From Oxyruncus cristatus (Eukaryota; Chordata; Aves; Passeriformes; Cotingidae): a stretch of DNA of 64,000 bases. The stretch spans positions 620,001 through 684,000 of the forward strand of contig VXAY01006792.1 of the NCBI GenBank assembly GCA_013399855.1, in the 5' to 3' direction. The first letter of the stretch is position 1; each line of letters starts with the position of its first letter. The notes under the pieces are model-generated. The model was not told where the DNA came from. It did not search any database and saw only the letters and a list, made by a program, of their open reading frames with translations. The position numbers and the translations under genes were made by a program. Of this stretch, positions 1 to 13,300 are shown piece after piece.

Positions 1-879
1 GGGGAAGGAATTTAATATATTTTTATGCAAAACTCATCTATACTTCAAAAATGAGCCAATTTCCATGTGGAAACAGATCTGGCCTCCTTTAAAAGCTGGC
101 TGACTTCCCTGGAAAATGTATCCATTTCGGCCAACAACTCTCTAAACTAACAGAACTTTTTCTGTGAACATTTTAAACCCAAAATGAGGAACAGAAAACT
201 TTTCAGGATGAGTTTGTTTGCTGTTTTATACTTCTTCAGTGGTCATCCAGCTATGATGTTGGCTTGGTGTCATAGTGAGCAGCTTCAGATTTTCCAGAAG
301 TGCAAGACAGCAACTACAGTCCCAAGCAATTGAAAATCTGAATCTATCCTTTAATCTAGAGTGTGGTATGGGCCACGACATAGAGCTCCCTAGAGAGTGC
401 TGGGACACTCATTCTGCATTTCATGGAGGTGAAAGTCTAGCACAAGGTAATCCCCAAACACAACCCAGACCCAATCCTACCTCAGGGTCTGAAACGCCAC
501 GATAAACCATCCAGGCACACTGAAAATAGAGAAAAATGTATCCCTTTGCTGTTGTTGTGAAGCTATGTAAGTAAATTCCTGGGCACCATGCTGAGGCTTT
601 ACTATAGAGTTTGTCTTGTGCCAGGGATGGATTTTGTTACATGGCTGTAGACCAACTGAGCGCCTTACCTTTGCCTCTAGAAATTTCCAGACTGCTGGGG
701 CGCTGATACAGGTTTGCACAATGTCCTCAGGGCTCACAAAATGCGGTTGGAACAGCAGCAAGAAAAAGGGCACTTTTCCCTTTGAGAAAGGCTGTTCTGT
801 TGGTGGAGGGTGAGGGAATGTGCAGCCTAATGCCTGATGTTTGACTTAATTTTGAAATCGAAGTATCTTTCCTTCTGGT
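1..879. other. Unique noncoding sequence, no gene seen
   Basis: No splice-flanked or codon-biased reading frame is visible. Short open frames on both strands, such as 275-505 plus and 477-773 minus, overlap each other and have no recognisable domain, so they are treated as chance. No repeat family was recognised before the CR1 tail at 880. Confidence 0.6.
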
Positions 880-947
880 TTCTTTATCATCCCAGTCTTT
901 TTCAACCCAAACCATTCCGTGATTCTGTGATTCTATGACTCTATGAT
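880..947 (+). mobile_element. CR1 LINE, 3' terminal fragment
   Basis: The segment ends in four degenerate 8-bp units of the ATTCTRTG type (914-945), preceded by a 'ttttcaacccaaacc' block. That order is the hallmark of the 3' end of bird CR1 retrotransposons. Only the tail is clear; the body is either truncated, as usual for CR1, or too eroded to see. It has no coding capacity. Confidence 0.8.
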
Positions 948-3900
948 AAAGTACTTTTCTCTGGGTCACACAACAAGTGAATGGGAGAACTTGTTTTACA
1001 ACACGTTCCTATCAGATTTAAAGAACACAGCTCAAAACCCACTCACTAACTGCTTAAACAGCTAAAGAAAACTCTCTTGGAGGATTTTTATTTTCATGGT
1101 GGGTTTTAATGTGCCACCACCTTTCCCTTTTGAAACATATGTTAAAAACTCCAACATAATTTCTTTCCTTGCCAATGTCAGTGTAAGGGGAGGAAGAATA
1201 TTGTCATTTGGGTTGCTAATGTGCTATTCTGTTGTCATAGCAATAAAATATTATTATTCTGTTCAAGTTTTATTTAGGACTTGTCTTTAGGCTTCAGATT
1301 TAAACTGAATTAACCAATTTTCTCGAGTGATTGATGTCATACTTTGGACAAGAAGAATGGAGTTAAATGGAAAAGAACATCCGATTTAGATACTCTTCCA
1401 TCTTTCTGATAATTTTATGTCTCTTCTTGAGGTTACTGTCCTTAATAGAGACATCCTGAAGCTGGTTCAGCTAATCAATACATTTATGCAACAGTCAGGG
1501 GCTGCCATATGGTGACATTCTCCTCTGAGCCTGTTCCCGACTCCTGGCTGGGTCTATTTCTGGATTTACTGAGAATCCCTCTGAGAATAACAGCTGGGTG
1601 TAAAATGATAGCCCGAGGGTGCTGTCCAACACACACTTCAGATTTTGGATTATTTATATATTTAGGCAGATAGTGATAAAGTGGAACTTGCTCCCTTATG
1701 GTTTCTGATTCTAGAAAGCAGGTTTTTGTACAGGCTCACCAAATGCTCTGACTGAGGCAGTGGGGCAGCTTCCTGGAGGAACATGGTCTTGGTATAGGCA
1801 CATCTACAAAATGAACCTACTGAAACATGGAACTGTGGGCTTGAGGTGCTTGTCTTTTGGTGCTGGATGCATTGTAAATACTGAGACTGCTGGAGATTGA
1901 ACTTTTTTTGCTTTATCCAAGGGGAATTTCTGGAGAAGGTGGTGGAATTGGCTCCCTGACCTCAGTGACACCTACTTGGGATCCTCAGGTGTATTGATGC
2001 ATAATTTTGGTCTACTGTATTGGCTCCATGGTGATTTCTGCACGTGCACAGAGCAGCAAAGTACAGACTAATTCACTCTGTGTTGGCTGCAGCTGAAAAC
2101 CACTTATTTCCAGACTTTCTTAGAGCTGCTTGTGTCACTTCCCTTCAGCACCCACTGTTCTAGACTGTGGCTACAGAAAGCTGAAGTATTCCCCAGTGTG
2201 GATTTTCCCTCTCATTCTGTGTTATGTCTACATTCCACGGAGAGTGAACTCGTTTGCAGCTCACTTTAGGTGCCACTTGGCCTGGGGAATTTGCTGCCAC
2301 CCCATGTGCATTCCACAGCATGTCCAACCTCAGCATCAAATGTCCACAGCACACATGAACCAACAGTCCCAAACGTTTTTTTTCTGGTCTGGGAAACCCT
2401 TGTTGGAGTGGGAAGAGTCGCTTGCAGCTTACTCTGCAACAGGTTTCAAATAATCCCAAATTATTCACCTTTTGAAAACTTTTAAAGGTCCCCACAATTT
2501 AGGTCGGTTTTTACTTCGACTAGATGGGCAGTATGGCATGAAATAATGAGAAAGTGGAGGAATTTTATGGAGCATAGCAGATTAATCCAGATGAAGGTCA
2601 CCACAAGTTACCTGGTGCTCACTGGGTGAACGGCTCACACCTCTTCTGTGACACAAACTGCTATTGGGGCACTTGGGATGAAGAGTGGTGCTGGCAGGTC
2701 TGGGTTTCTGCCCTCTGATGAATGTGTTCCTGCCATGGTGACCATCACTTGAGGTGCCCCACTTCAGCCCAAGACCTTCTCACGTTTCTGACTGCTTTCA
2801 AGACTCAAGTTGTAGGCACCACCCATAAATGATTCACATTTCTAGAGGCAATTGTTCCCATAAAAGAATGAGTTATATTTTGTACATAGGAGTGAATGAT
2901 CCTATGGAGAGTAAAATATTTTCTCAGCCAGCTTATTTCTAGGCCGGAAAACACTACCCTAGGAGTAACTTATCCTAGGATTTCCAGATGCAACTTCCAA
3001 TTGACTTTAAAAGTAAGATGGATTTTCCAGGCAGACAGACCAAAGGACATTTTTACCAGACTACTCACTGGTAACAGAGAGATGTGAATGAACTGATTAC
3101 AAAATAGCCTTTGGTATTTCACAATCTGGTCTCACAATTCAGTTCTGCAACCCACCATTAGTGGAAATAAATGCCTGAATTTCAATAACATCTACTGCCA
3201 CTTCTCTTTCTTAGCGCAGAAGGTAAAAAGTGAGAGGAGCCAGTGTTAAGCACAATTTCTTGCAGACCTTTGAAGATTTATGCTGGAAAGTGTTTTAACA
3301 TTTGTAAGGCACATTTAATCACCACAGGTGGTATAGGGTAGATAGACACTTTACTGCTCATACTGAGAAATAGCAGAAATTATTTCGATGTGGTCATGGT
3401 ATAATGGGAGGTGTTGGTATCTCTTGAGGCTAAGCAGTGCAGTTGGGAGTTCATGGACATCATTCCTTGCATTATTCATAGAACAGAGACATGGGATTTG
3501 AGATGGGGGTTTTATTTTAGCCCTCTGTCCCCATCACCTTCTGGAATCAAATTGCTGCTTTGACTTGGGTGTTGTCTCCTGTTCCTGCAAATAGTGTAGC
3601 CATATGGGAGTGCAGGCCAGGGCCAGACTGAGCAACTGGATCACCATTCCCAGAGAATGTTTTACTCTATACCTTTTTCACCTGTATGACCGAGAAATTA
3701 TGCTTCCTACACATGTAAATAAACAAGTAGAATGAAAACCATTCAGCTGATTCAAATCCCGTGAATTGGATCAGTCACAAGGTTGTCCATAACTTTCAGG
3801 AAAGGATGGAGGCCAGCCCCTGCCTGTCTTCCCTCAAGCCACTGAATTATCTATCTTCAAGGTGGTTTCTGAATAGAAACTTCTTGCTGCTCTGCCTTCA

Positions 3901-4173
3901 GTAAAGCAGTGGCCAAAGAAAAAAACCAGTGAAAACTGTAATTGAAAAACTTGTTTCATATTCTAGGCAACCTCATATAAACTCAGAAAACACTCAACAT
4001 CTTGAATGACCAATGCCTGCCCACACCTGTAATCAAATAAACACCTTCTCCATATGGGGAGAGGTGGCCCTGGGGGACAAAGTCCAAGGTCCACTCAAAG
4101 GTCCAGTCAGGAGGAAATGGAGACGAGGCTGCAGACAGGACTATCACCAAGTGAAGCTGATGCTGCTGGCCCT
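948..4173. other. Unique noncoding sequence, no gene seen
   Basis: No CR1, SINE or simple repeat of note is visible. Open frames near 2130-2500 exist on both strands over the same bases (107 and 111 codons), as expected from a locally stop-poor sequence rather than a gene. No good splice-site pair was found around them. Confidence 0.5.
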
Positions 4174-4247
4174 GGGCTGGGCTGAAATGGGGTCCTGGGC
4201 CATGGGCAAGGGTGTGGGGAGCGGTCTCAGGGGAAGCTGGGCAGGGG
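4174..4247 (+). other. Clustered G-quadruplex motif
   Basis: The plus strand carries ten runs of three or four G within 74 bases. They start at 4174, 4179, 4189, 4197, 4204, 4210, 4216, 4230, 4239 and 4244. The first seven are separated by loops of 2, 7, 4, 4, 3 and 3 bases, meeting the usual G3+N1-7 rule several times over. A 10-base loop separates the seventh and eighth runs. The block lies just 5' of a perfect hairpin at 4259-4282. Its function is unknown; it could be a regulatory DNA structure or simply a local G-rich patch. A 104-codon open frame spans it (4013-4327) but has no recognisable features. Confidence 0.7.
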
Positions 4248-4258
4248 CATTAATATCT

Positions 4259-4282
4259 ATTGATGCCCTCAGGGGCATCAAT
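4259..4282. repeat. Perfect 10-bp inverted repeat with 4-base loop
   Basis: ATTGATGCCC at 4259-4268 is followed by the loop TCAG and its exact complement GGGCATCAAT at 4273-4282. A third related half-unit, GGGGCAT, lies just upstream at 4244-4250. The hairpin directly follows the G-run cluster. No poly-T follows, so there is no reason to call it a terminator. Confidence 0.85.
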
Positions 4283-7189
4283 CCTCAGGGACTTGACCCT
4301 CTCTGCTGTTTTCTGTACATTTCTTAAATTAACTTCACAAGACCAAAAGATACTGAATAGCATCCTGGGAAGGTAAGCTGGAATGTACATTCAGAGGTGT
4401 CAGCTTGTTAAAAACTTCTCTGAGCTTAGAAGGCCTTGAGGTGGGGGTGAACCAAGGAAGAGAAATCATTGAACCAAGCCAGTGTTCAAGGAGCTCTCTG
4501 CCATGCATAGCAATTTATGGGCCTCCAGTAGCCTTAAAGAAAGTAACCTGTAAGTTCTGTAATTGATTTCAGCAAGAGGAAGGTTAAGGCTGTATGTTTT
4601 TCCATTAGGAAAAAGATTTTGCAATTCCCTTTGGAAACGGCACCTTGGTGTGATGAGGACTTTCATCATTGCAGGATGTTTATTCAGAACAAGAACAACA
4701 GTTACATACTAGATGAGTATGGCTGACCACATGAGAGGGTCTGTCCCTAGCTGTTTCATGGCTAAAATCCAAATATAGCTTCACCCCAGGTATATAAACA
4801 CCCCATATAAACACAGACACCTTGCTAACATGTGTGAGTTAGGAATGAATTTGCCATCGGCTCTTTTCATAATAAATGGAGGTAGGGACAAATCTATGAC
4901 TCAGATCTCCGTGAGCTGAACTAATATCTGGAGGGAGAAGAAAGCTTTGCTCTGCTCAGACTATTGCTTTTTATGAGCACAGCCAGGATGACATCTATGT
5001 ATTTCCCACACCTAAACCAAGGCCAGATAAATCCAGGCTAGAAAGCTGGTTCTTCTTGTCTTCTTACCTCACCTATTAAACTATACATATTATGCTTCTC
5101 TCCGTACACCCACTGCCTATCCTGGGAGAGGAGGTTTGATTAATTTAATTAAAATACCTGTGCTGGTCTCCTGTTCTGCCCAGGGGGCCAGCATGCGGCA
5201 TCTACGGTTTTAAGTTAGTTTGCTCCCTTGGAATGGAATCCTAACCCCAGACTTTTCTAGCCTGGATGGGGAGGACACTGTGTCTTAAGTGTCTCTAAAA
5301 TGGTTCATCCCCTTTCTAAGACATTTGTCGGGGTCTCCAGTGTTCACAGAGACACGTGCCTTGGAAATGTTAACTGGGTACATTAAGAGACATCATGTGA
5401 CAAACACTTTTTAAAGCTGGTTTAACTTCCCATTAGTGCATATTAGCTCTTAGTAAACCAAACAAAAGGTGATCTCAGAGCCAGGAGGATCAACATAGCA
5501 GTAATTTATTTTGTGTTTGCTCATTCACAGCACATTTCCAAGAAAATCCTTAGGGCCCCACTATTTTATTGCTTAGAGGGATTTAATTTGGGGATGGTTA
5601 AGGGCCTTCCAGGCCACAAAGCAACTGGATCTCCCAATGCTACTGCATTAATAGCACTGATGGGAGAACACTAATCCAAGAGAAATGTGAGCTGTGGGTG
5701 AGAGACACAAGCTCTATAGTTGGTACAAGTGTAGGTGCTCAGCCTAGACAAAAATGTAGAAGTGTGTCCGTGCTGCCTTTGGATATAGGGCCCTCATGGG
5801 GAGTCCTAAGTGAAACACCACAAAGTTTTGCTCAGTCTAACTCTGTCACTACACTTCCACAATAAGGAAACAAACTATTCTTCCCTCGCCAAAGGTGTGT
5901 TCTGTTTTCTGACAGTCAGTGCAGTGAAACAAATTTCCCAATTGGCAGCAAAATGAGATGCTGTAATTTCCGAAGTGTTCGGGCAGTTTGAAGGGCTTGG
6001 CAGACAGTGGAAACTTTTTCAAGAGCTGGAGGCCAGAATGCTGCTTGGCTGCATAAAAGTTTTCCCCTGCATGGCCACGTGCCCCCAGAACTGACCCTGT
6101 GCCCAGGGAGGCTGGTGGAGGTCTGGCTCTTGTCCTCTTGGGGAAATATAGCAGCCAGAAGTGGAAAAACACCTGTATTGAGCCCAGCCAGACAGAGCCG
6201 CCCATCTGAATGAGTCCAGTTAGGAACTAAAAGCCCCAGCTGACACCCTGTGGTGCCCGTAATGTTTCTTTTAGTCAGACTCATCGTATGAACTGCATTA
6301 GCTCTACTAATTTTCATCAGCATGCTGTGGGGGTACTGACTTTGCTATGCATTTCTGTGACTGAAAAAACTGCACTGGGTTTACCAATTTCCAATTTCCA
6401 CTGTCTGGGCTCTCGCTTTGATACACACTGCTGTGAATGAAATCTCAGCAGAACGCCAATTCCAGCATTCCTGAATACTGGCACTGCTTATAAGCTGTAT
6501 CTGAATTTAGTCCCAGTCTAGACCTCGCACATCACCTTTGCCTTGAACAAAAATACAGATTCAAGCACTTTTTGTTTTTGCTGTGTTGGATTTCTTGACC
6601 CAGGTTTCTCAGCTCAAGAGTTGATTTTTCTTTTACTCTTGCTTTCTTTTTTCTTCTCTTTTCGAGTTACATGGGGTTTATTTCTCATTTATTAACTTAC
6701 AGGTAAGAAGTAAAGCCAGACTCTGCTGATCAGTTGCATGCCCCCCTTATTATGTACTTGGGTTTCAATCTTTTCAGTCCAACTTTGCCATAGTATCCTT
6801 GATACTATTCGGAAAAGATAATTAAATTAATCAAGTCATATAGCCGAAAGCTTCCTCATCCATTTGCTATCAGACCTTTTCCCATTGTTATGACTGGTAC
6901 AGGTAATGGTAGTATCACTGTTTGTTGTTGTTTGTCTGAAATCAGCACTGATATTACAAAGGGTCTTCTGTGAACCTGGTAATCTGTGAAACTAAAAGCA
7001 GCCTTCGTCTGTCTGATCTTCTCCAGCAGTGATAGGGGGTTTAGGCTATCTCTGGGCTGGAGTGTAGTTGGAAAGTGAGTAGTTATAAAATCTCAGTTGG
7101 CCCATGTTTGCTCAGAGTTGTATCTTGCACTGTAGACAAAGCCCTGCTTGAAAGTGGAAGGAGTGACCAAATGGCCACTGAGAAACAGT
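4283..7189. other. Unique noncoding sequence with a pyrimidine tract
   Basis: Mostly featureless. A pyrimidine-rich tract lies at about 6626-6664. Overlapping open frames at 5849-6323 occur on both strands and show no family resemblance. A minus-strand frame at 4466-4669 (67 codons) was inspected and has neither splice sites nor a known domain. Confidence 0.5.
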
Positions 7190-7458
7190 TACATGCAAAG
7201 GGTAATGGTTTTGAACTAAAAGTGGGTCAATCAGATTGCATATAAGGAAGAAGGTTTTTACAATCAGGGTGGTGAAACATGGGAACAGGTTTCCCAGAGG
7301 GGTGGTAGGTGTCCCACCCATGGAAACATTCAAAGTCAGGTTAGGTGGGGCTCTGAGCAACCTGATCTAGTTGGAGATGTCCAGGCTCCTTGCAGCGGGG
7401 TTGGACTGGATGACCTATAAATACTCCTTCCAACCCCAACTATTCTATGATTCAATGA
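7190..7458 (+). mobile_element. CR1 LINE, 3' fragment (best preserved in window)
   Basis: This is the typical CR1 3' untranslated end in sense orientation. Recognisable landmarks in order are 'ggaagaaggtttttacaat', 'ggtggtgaaacatggga', 'acaggtttcccagaggggtgg', 'ggggctctgagcaacctgat', 'ggttggactggatgacct' and a short 'attctatgattcaatga' tail. The upstream edge fades into unrelated sequence, consistent with 5' truncation. The minus-strand open frame at 7112-7360 lies inside it and is a shadow. Confidence 0.93.
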
Positions 7459-10255
7459 AAACCTACAGGCAAAAAATGGGTGTCAGTGGCCTGTATTTCT
7501 GGTGCACCACTGGTGTGTGGTCTGTCAGCTCACTTCTGCCACTGTTCTCTTCTGAGTAGCACTGGGAGCTATGGAGTACTTCACCACTGTACAATTGCTG
7601 GCAAAGGTTTGGGATGGTGTGGCATATACAGATGAGTGATCATTTTTACTTCTCATTGTAAGAGATCACATCACCTGGACCAGCATAAGTTGTTTGAAGT
7701 CGATTGGAAGTCAAAGAAGCTGCACAGATTTTTGTCAACTGAAGATATGGCAAGTAGTTTCTTCTTCCAACTGGAAGAAAATCCAACTTATCATATGCTC
7801 ATGCTGGGCTTCCTGGTGTGGGTGCTGTTGAAAACCTCACTGCTCCCTTCAGTTCAGCATGATATTTCTCTTCCCTTGTGTGTAGAGCACTACAAGAGTA
7901 TCTGCTGCCTGAGCAAATGTGAGTAATCCAATACTTGTGTAGAACCCCTGGGGAGACTCACACTAGATTAGGGCTTGCAAATGTGAAAAAAAAATATTAA
8001 TCACTAAATAGCACAACCTTTATTTGGTAATTAATTAGTTGACAAAGTGCCCCAAGGAAAGAAATCAACTTGTGTGTGTACATGTACATGCACATGTCTT
8101 TCTCTCTCGTTATACATATGTGCAGTTATTTTAGTCTCATAAGCCATGTATACAGCTAAATTTATCCTTCTCTGAGTCTGGTTTGCTCCCTGAGCAGACA
8201 GAGGGTCTCAGCTTGTGAAGAACTATGGAACATCTGCAACCTCATTTCCTCAGCCCTGTGCCGAGTGGTCTGGGGTAAACAGTCACAGCCCAGAGGCTGC
8301 TTTTGGTACCCAAGGAAAAATGGGTCCTGAAAGCTGTGTTGAAGTAGGACATTTCCGGAACTGCTTCCTCAGGAAGGCTTTTTGGGGACTTCATAAGAGT
8401 GTGACAGCATGGGTGCTAATGTTGTCAGTTTTTCTAGAGGAGAACCCTCACACAGGGAGTGAAAAAACAACCACAGACAGTCTAAAGGAGCACAATGGCA
8501 CAGTCACTTTAATGTAACCCATTATTAATGCAATCTTACAGAAAAGGAAGATTATGTAGAACATACTATTTGGTGGAATTGTACTGGTCTCCCTGTTATG
8601 GCATGCACTATGACATTTTGCAAGGATTTAAAAAATATTTGAAATGGATATTGACAAATAAACAAAAATTGCTAGGAAAAGTATGTTAAAAATCCTGAAA
8701 TCCTCAGTTTTTGTTCATGCTTAACCAATCAGTCTTTACGATCAGATCACAGAGTTGGGCAATGTGTTTTTAATATCCAACAGAATTGTTAATATATTTC
8801 TTTGACATTGTCTTGAGGACCAGGCTGAGGATTCCAGCTTCCACTGGGATCACTGGGAGTTATGGGAATGCAGTAGTCAGTGCGCTTTATAGAGTAGAAG
8901 AACCATCTCATGCTGACAGCTCCCCAAAAGCTGTTGTTAATAATTACTGAACAGGGATGTTTCTGGAAGTGAGACTTAGCAATAGGAACCATATGAGTAG
9001 TTGTCAGAATTTTTTATGAGTGAAACTGGAAAAAAAATTTGCTGATAAAATCTGGGAAAAACTCTGAAGTTGGTAGTGTAGCCAGGAATGAGAACTGCAC
9101 GGTCAACCAGAAGCAGAAATGTTGTGATAATAGATACTGTAATGCAGCCAAATGCAGTAAATACATAGAAGAAGAGGGCAAAAAATAATTCAGAATTATC
9201 CAGAGGCCATTGTAGAAAAACTCACCAGACTGAATTCTGGTGTCATGGTTTATTCAAGGGGTTAGTAGGGACCAAAAAACACTGTGAGTTTAGTGTGGGG
9301 GTAATTCAACTCAAACAGTGAAAACCCCTACACAGATTCAGTGTCTATAATTGGCAGAAATACCACTACAATTATTTGGGGATTACAGAAACCAGGCAAA
9401 ACATTTGGGACTTTTAGACTTCTGTGTTCTGACAGCCCAAGGGAAGAGAAGTAGCTGAATTTGTTACAACATCTACTTACCTCCACATGAAGAAAGTACC
9501 AGGTCCTGAGGTGTCCTTTCAGCTTATGGAGAACATTATAGTGAGGGTCTAAGTGCTGAAGCCAGACCTTTTCAAGCTGACAATATAACGTGAGTTTTAA
9601 CAGTGGAGATAGTTAACACTTGAAACAAAAAGTGGCAAGGGAAACAGCCATTTCTCCATCTCATGATGTCTTCCTATGAAGATTGATGGTCTTTCTAGGG
9701 GGAGGAAAAAGTGCTCTAGTACTATACAAATGAGAGTTCTTATCACAATATCAGGTAACTGAGAGAAATGCAGTGTCCTGTTAGAAAAGTTATGCAAACT
9801 GATTCAAAAGCCCTTTTTTTTTTCTTTCTTTCTCTACAACCCTATGATCAAAATTGGGCTATTTCGGATTGAGCTATTTAAACTCTCTGAATACTTTGTG
9901 CTAACAAGTTTTCCTGAATTGCATCAACTAGATGTGCGACAAAGACTGTGAAGGAATCCAAGGACACATCTTCAGGCACAAACAGATCTCTATGAAATGT
10001 TGATTTGGTGTCTGGCTTTTCAGAGCACAGCAATTGCAGTGGAACTAGGAACTCTTCATTTGCCCACCTGATGCATTGTAGGTCTCCCAGTTCCTCACAT
10101 CCCCAATATCCAGTGTAAACTACTAATCAAGACACTACTAATCATATGTAATTAGGGCAGTCCATTAATCAAGCTCTGGATTTCACAGAACTTGGAGGAG
10201 ATGTAAGAGGTAGTAGCCTGCATGAAGGTTGCAAGGAGACTGCAATGGAAAATTA
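7459..10255. other. Unique noncoding sequence with small palindromes
   Basis: A perfect 12-bp palindrome, TGTACATGTACA, lies at 8078-8089 in a GT/AC-rich patch. A pyrimidine tract lies at 9810-9836. Open frames up to 100 codons (8215-8517) lack any recognisable feature. No transposon was recognised. Confidence 0.5.
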
Positions 10256-10288
<33 letters not shown>

Positions 10289-10289
10289 C
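10256..10289. repeat. (TA)n microsatellite
   Basis: An alternating TA/AT run of about 33 bases, with one G interruption near its 5' end. It directly precedes a CR1 3' end. Confidence 0.95.
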
Positions 10290-10381
10290 GTTGATTTTCC
10301 TAAATGATTCTATAGTTCCATGGCTTGACTAGATGATCTTGGATGTCTTTCCCAAACTAAATGATTCTATGATTCTCTGAT
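10290..10381 (+). mobile_element. CR1 LINE 3' end with a doubled tail
   Basis: The second half has the standard CR1 ending: 'cttgactagatgatcttgg', then 'ctttcccaaactaaatg', then 'attctatgattctctga'. The first half (about 10296-10319) also carries 'ttttcctaaatgattctat', which resembles the same ending. Two CR1 3' ends therefore appear to sit about 57 bases apart in the same orientation. They could be one insertion into the tail of another, or a local duplication. Confidence 0.8.
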
Positions 10382-13300
10382 TTTCCCTCGTCTGCTTCCT
10401 GACTGGACTGTTTCAGTCTAGTTTTCCATTTCAGTTTCGAAATGTAATGTTTTGAGCACTGCATTTTACCAGCTTAAAAAAAGACTGTCTCCCTATTGCA
10501 AAGAGCTTTTCCTGTGTCGTCAGTGAAGGGTTTGAACAACTTATTTTAAATGTCGGGCTCAAGTCAAAGGTGACCTCTCACTGCTTTCAAGCAGGATCCA
10601 TCTTCTGGCCAGCTGGTCAGCCTGGGGTGACCAGCAAAGCAGCATGTGCTTCTCCTGGCTCAGCAGCAAGTAAGACAATACTGGACATTGCAGAAGGTGG
10701 GGGGACACAGGAGATCAGAAATGGAGTGGTGGTGCTGGGGGTATCCTGAGGGGAGAGACAGTGAGCATGCAGTCTGCAGTGAGGGGGGCTGGGAGCAAGA
10801 TCAGGAATGGGGTGGAGCTGCTGGTTTTGGGGTGGCACAGTTGTAAAGGACAAGGCAGACACAACCATAGTATCCTCTGTGCACCGAGCTCAGGCTGAGG
10901 CTGAAAGGTAATGCTTCAAATGAGGGCAGAGAGTATTTAACACCTTCCCATGCCAGGGCCCTCACTGCTGATCCTTGAATATCTTTTCTACCCAGCCAAG
11001 TCAGCTTGTGCTTGGGAGAGATTTAATATCAAACATAGTTTGAAATTCAATCTCTCCTGTTAGACGAGCTCTGACAATGGAGCTACCATGTGCTTGGTGG
11101 GTCATGTCAACCTTAATTTTCTGCCCCTGGGTGCTGTGGAAATGTCTCAAGACTGTCATACTCCCACACGGCTGAGCTCTTGGCTTGTACTCGGTGACCA
11201 GGCAGAAAGTAATCACAGCAATGGGGTCTTCAGAGAGGGGAAAAAAGCATTCGAAAGCAGCCAAAGACACCCTCCAGTATTATTAGACCTGTTTAAATTT
11301 ATGTGAACTGGAACATTACTGACAACACAGCAAGCCACCAAATGACAAAATAAATCATTGTTGGTAGAAGAGGAGTGCATGGCACTTTCAAGGAATAGAG
11401 GCGAGAAGGAAGAAGCATTATCTTTAATTTATAATCAGGGGAGAATGAGAGTGAAAAAAGTGCCAGATGACCCCTCCTCAAGAGACAAATCCACTTAGAT
11501 TGCAAGGGAGAAGGTTAACTTCTTTTGCCATACATAAAACATACACAAAACATCAATATTTTTGGTGAGAATAATAATAGAAAAGGGAAATAATCAATAG
11601 CATCTTTCATCTGAATCAGCTTCAATGTCTTTCTCATGCCCTAACTCAAGCATTATTGCTGCTGTTTGATTCAGGCTGCTCTTCCCACAGCATTCAGAGT
11701 CACAGCACATGTGAGGTTAATTCTGCAAGTTTAGTTCCATTTCCCACTGAACATTTTTTTTCATGTATTTCAAACAGTGCAAGCAAAGAGACATTGTTTT
11801 ACCTGTAGAAACCAAGCATAAAGAAATCAGAACTGAAATGCCAGGACTCCCCTGTTAAAGACGAAATACAGATGCTGTATGGTGGAGTTTTGTAGGGAGA
11901 GTCTGCTGACTAAAACTCCCTTAGCCTGTGTGAGCTCAAGGGCCCAAGCCTGTCCCCACATTGTCCCGCTCTGCAGTTCAGAGATTCCTTGTTTTGTGCT
12001 CAGTTCTTTGGCATTGGATGAAAGTCCATGCACTGCTCTATATCAGACTAGTTGTCTGAATGGGAAGTCAGGTTTAAATAGTTTAAGGACAGAGGAAATC
12101 TTTCTTTCTAAATAAATATCACAAAAGCCAAATACTCATTAAAACTCTGTTTGTGTAGGAAAGAAACCAGTAAAATCATGCATAAAGGTGCTGAGCCAGG
12201 CTGTAAGATAAGTGAGTTTTCTGATGCAGACCCCTCTGATGCAGCTTGTGGAGGCTTCCTCAGCAACAGCCAGCAGGACCTTCTTCAGCATCATTAGTTT
12301 GGGGAATAAAACTATGTTTCTTGTGATGGATGTTCCAGATGGGTCTGCCAGAAATCCAGCTTTCATTCCCTGCTGTTAATCAAGACAGTGAGGTTTAGCT
12401 CCAAGAGGATCTGTCTGGTACACTGTGAGGATCCCTCTCACCCCTGCTCCCAGGACTTAAATGCAAAAAATGTAGGTGGCCCCTTGGACACATGTGCTTT
12501 GTTCTCTTCCCCCAGTAATAACCCAGCCCCTCTGCTACAGGATCTCTCCAGCCACATGAATTTTGTGGCCCATTGTTAGACATAAGCACATGGTCAGTGG
12601 GTCTGAAAAGCAGCTGTGCCCACAGGTCTCCAATAGTGGGAGATCTGAGCCACCTCAAGCAGAACCGGGAACTGAACCAAGGACTCCCATAACCTGTTTT
12701 CCCTGCTGTTTCCCAAGTGAAAACACAATGTTACTCCTCTGGAAGTGCCAGAGACGGGTCCTGTAAAGAGCAGGGGGATCATTACACCTTTGAGGGGTGT
12801 GTGAGTACTCTTCAGCTCACTGATGGTACGTAACTCTGTACTGCAAGGTGGCTGAAGTTGAGCCTGTCTGATTCTGAGCCTATTTGATGTCTTCCCAAAA
12901 ATCACAATAAAGTAACTTCCCCAGGGCTGTGAAGAAAACCTCTGACATTAAGGGCCCCATTTTGGGATGAAGTTTTGTGTCAGCTTCTAGCTTGCTTGAA
13001 ACCACGTCAAAAATCATGCGGCGCCCTGATTTGTCCTGGAAGTTACACTAGTACAACCTCAGGTTGGAAATTATCTCACTGGCCTTTATTCACCTAAATA
13101 TTTGCCCTTCAACCTAACCTAGTCACGTATGGTCTTGCTGTGGCCAGTAAGGACAGACACCTCCAGATGGCAAATCATCCAATCCCAAGAGAAACGTCTA
13201 AGCTGCTACCTGCCTTTCCCCATGGACTACAGGCAGACTGGGTAACTGGTTCTGGCTAGAAGGTTAAGAATGAATGAATTGAATCCCAGGTTAAGCCACA

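Noticed and set aside
3745..3770. 'gattcaaatcccg' resembling a tRNA B box
   Set aside because: No A box, no acceptor-stem complementarity and no cloverleaf can be drawn from the flanks.
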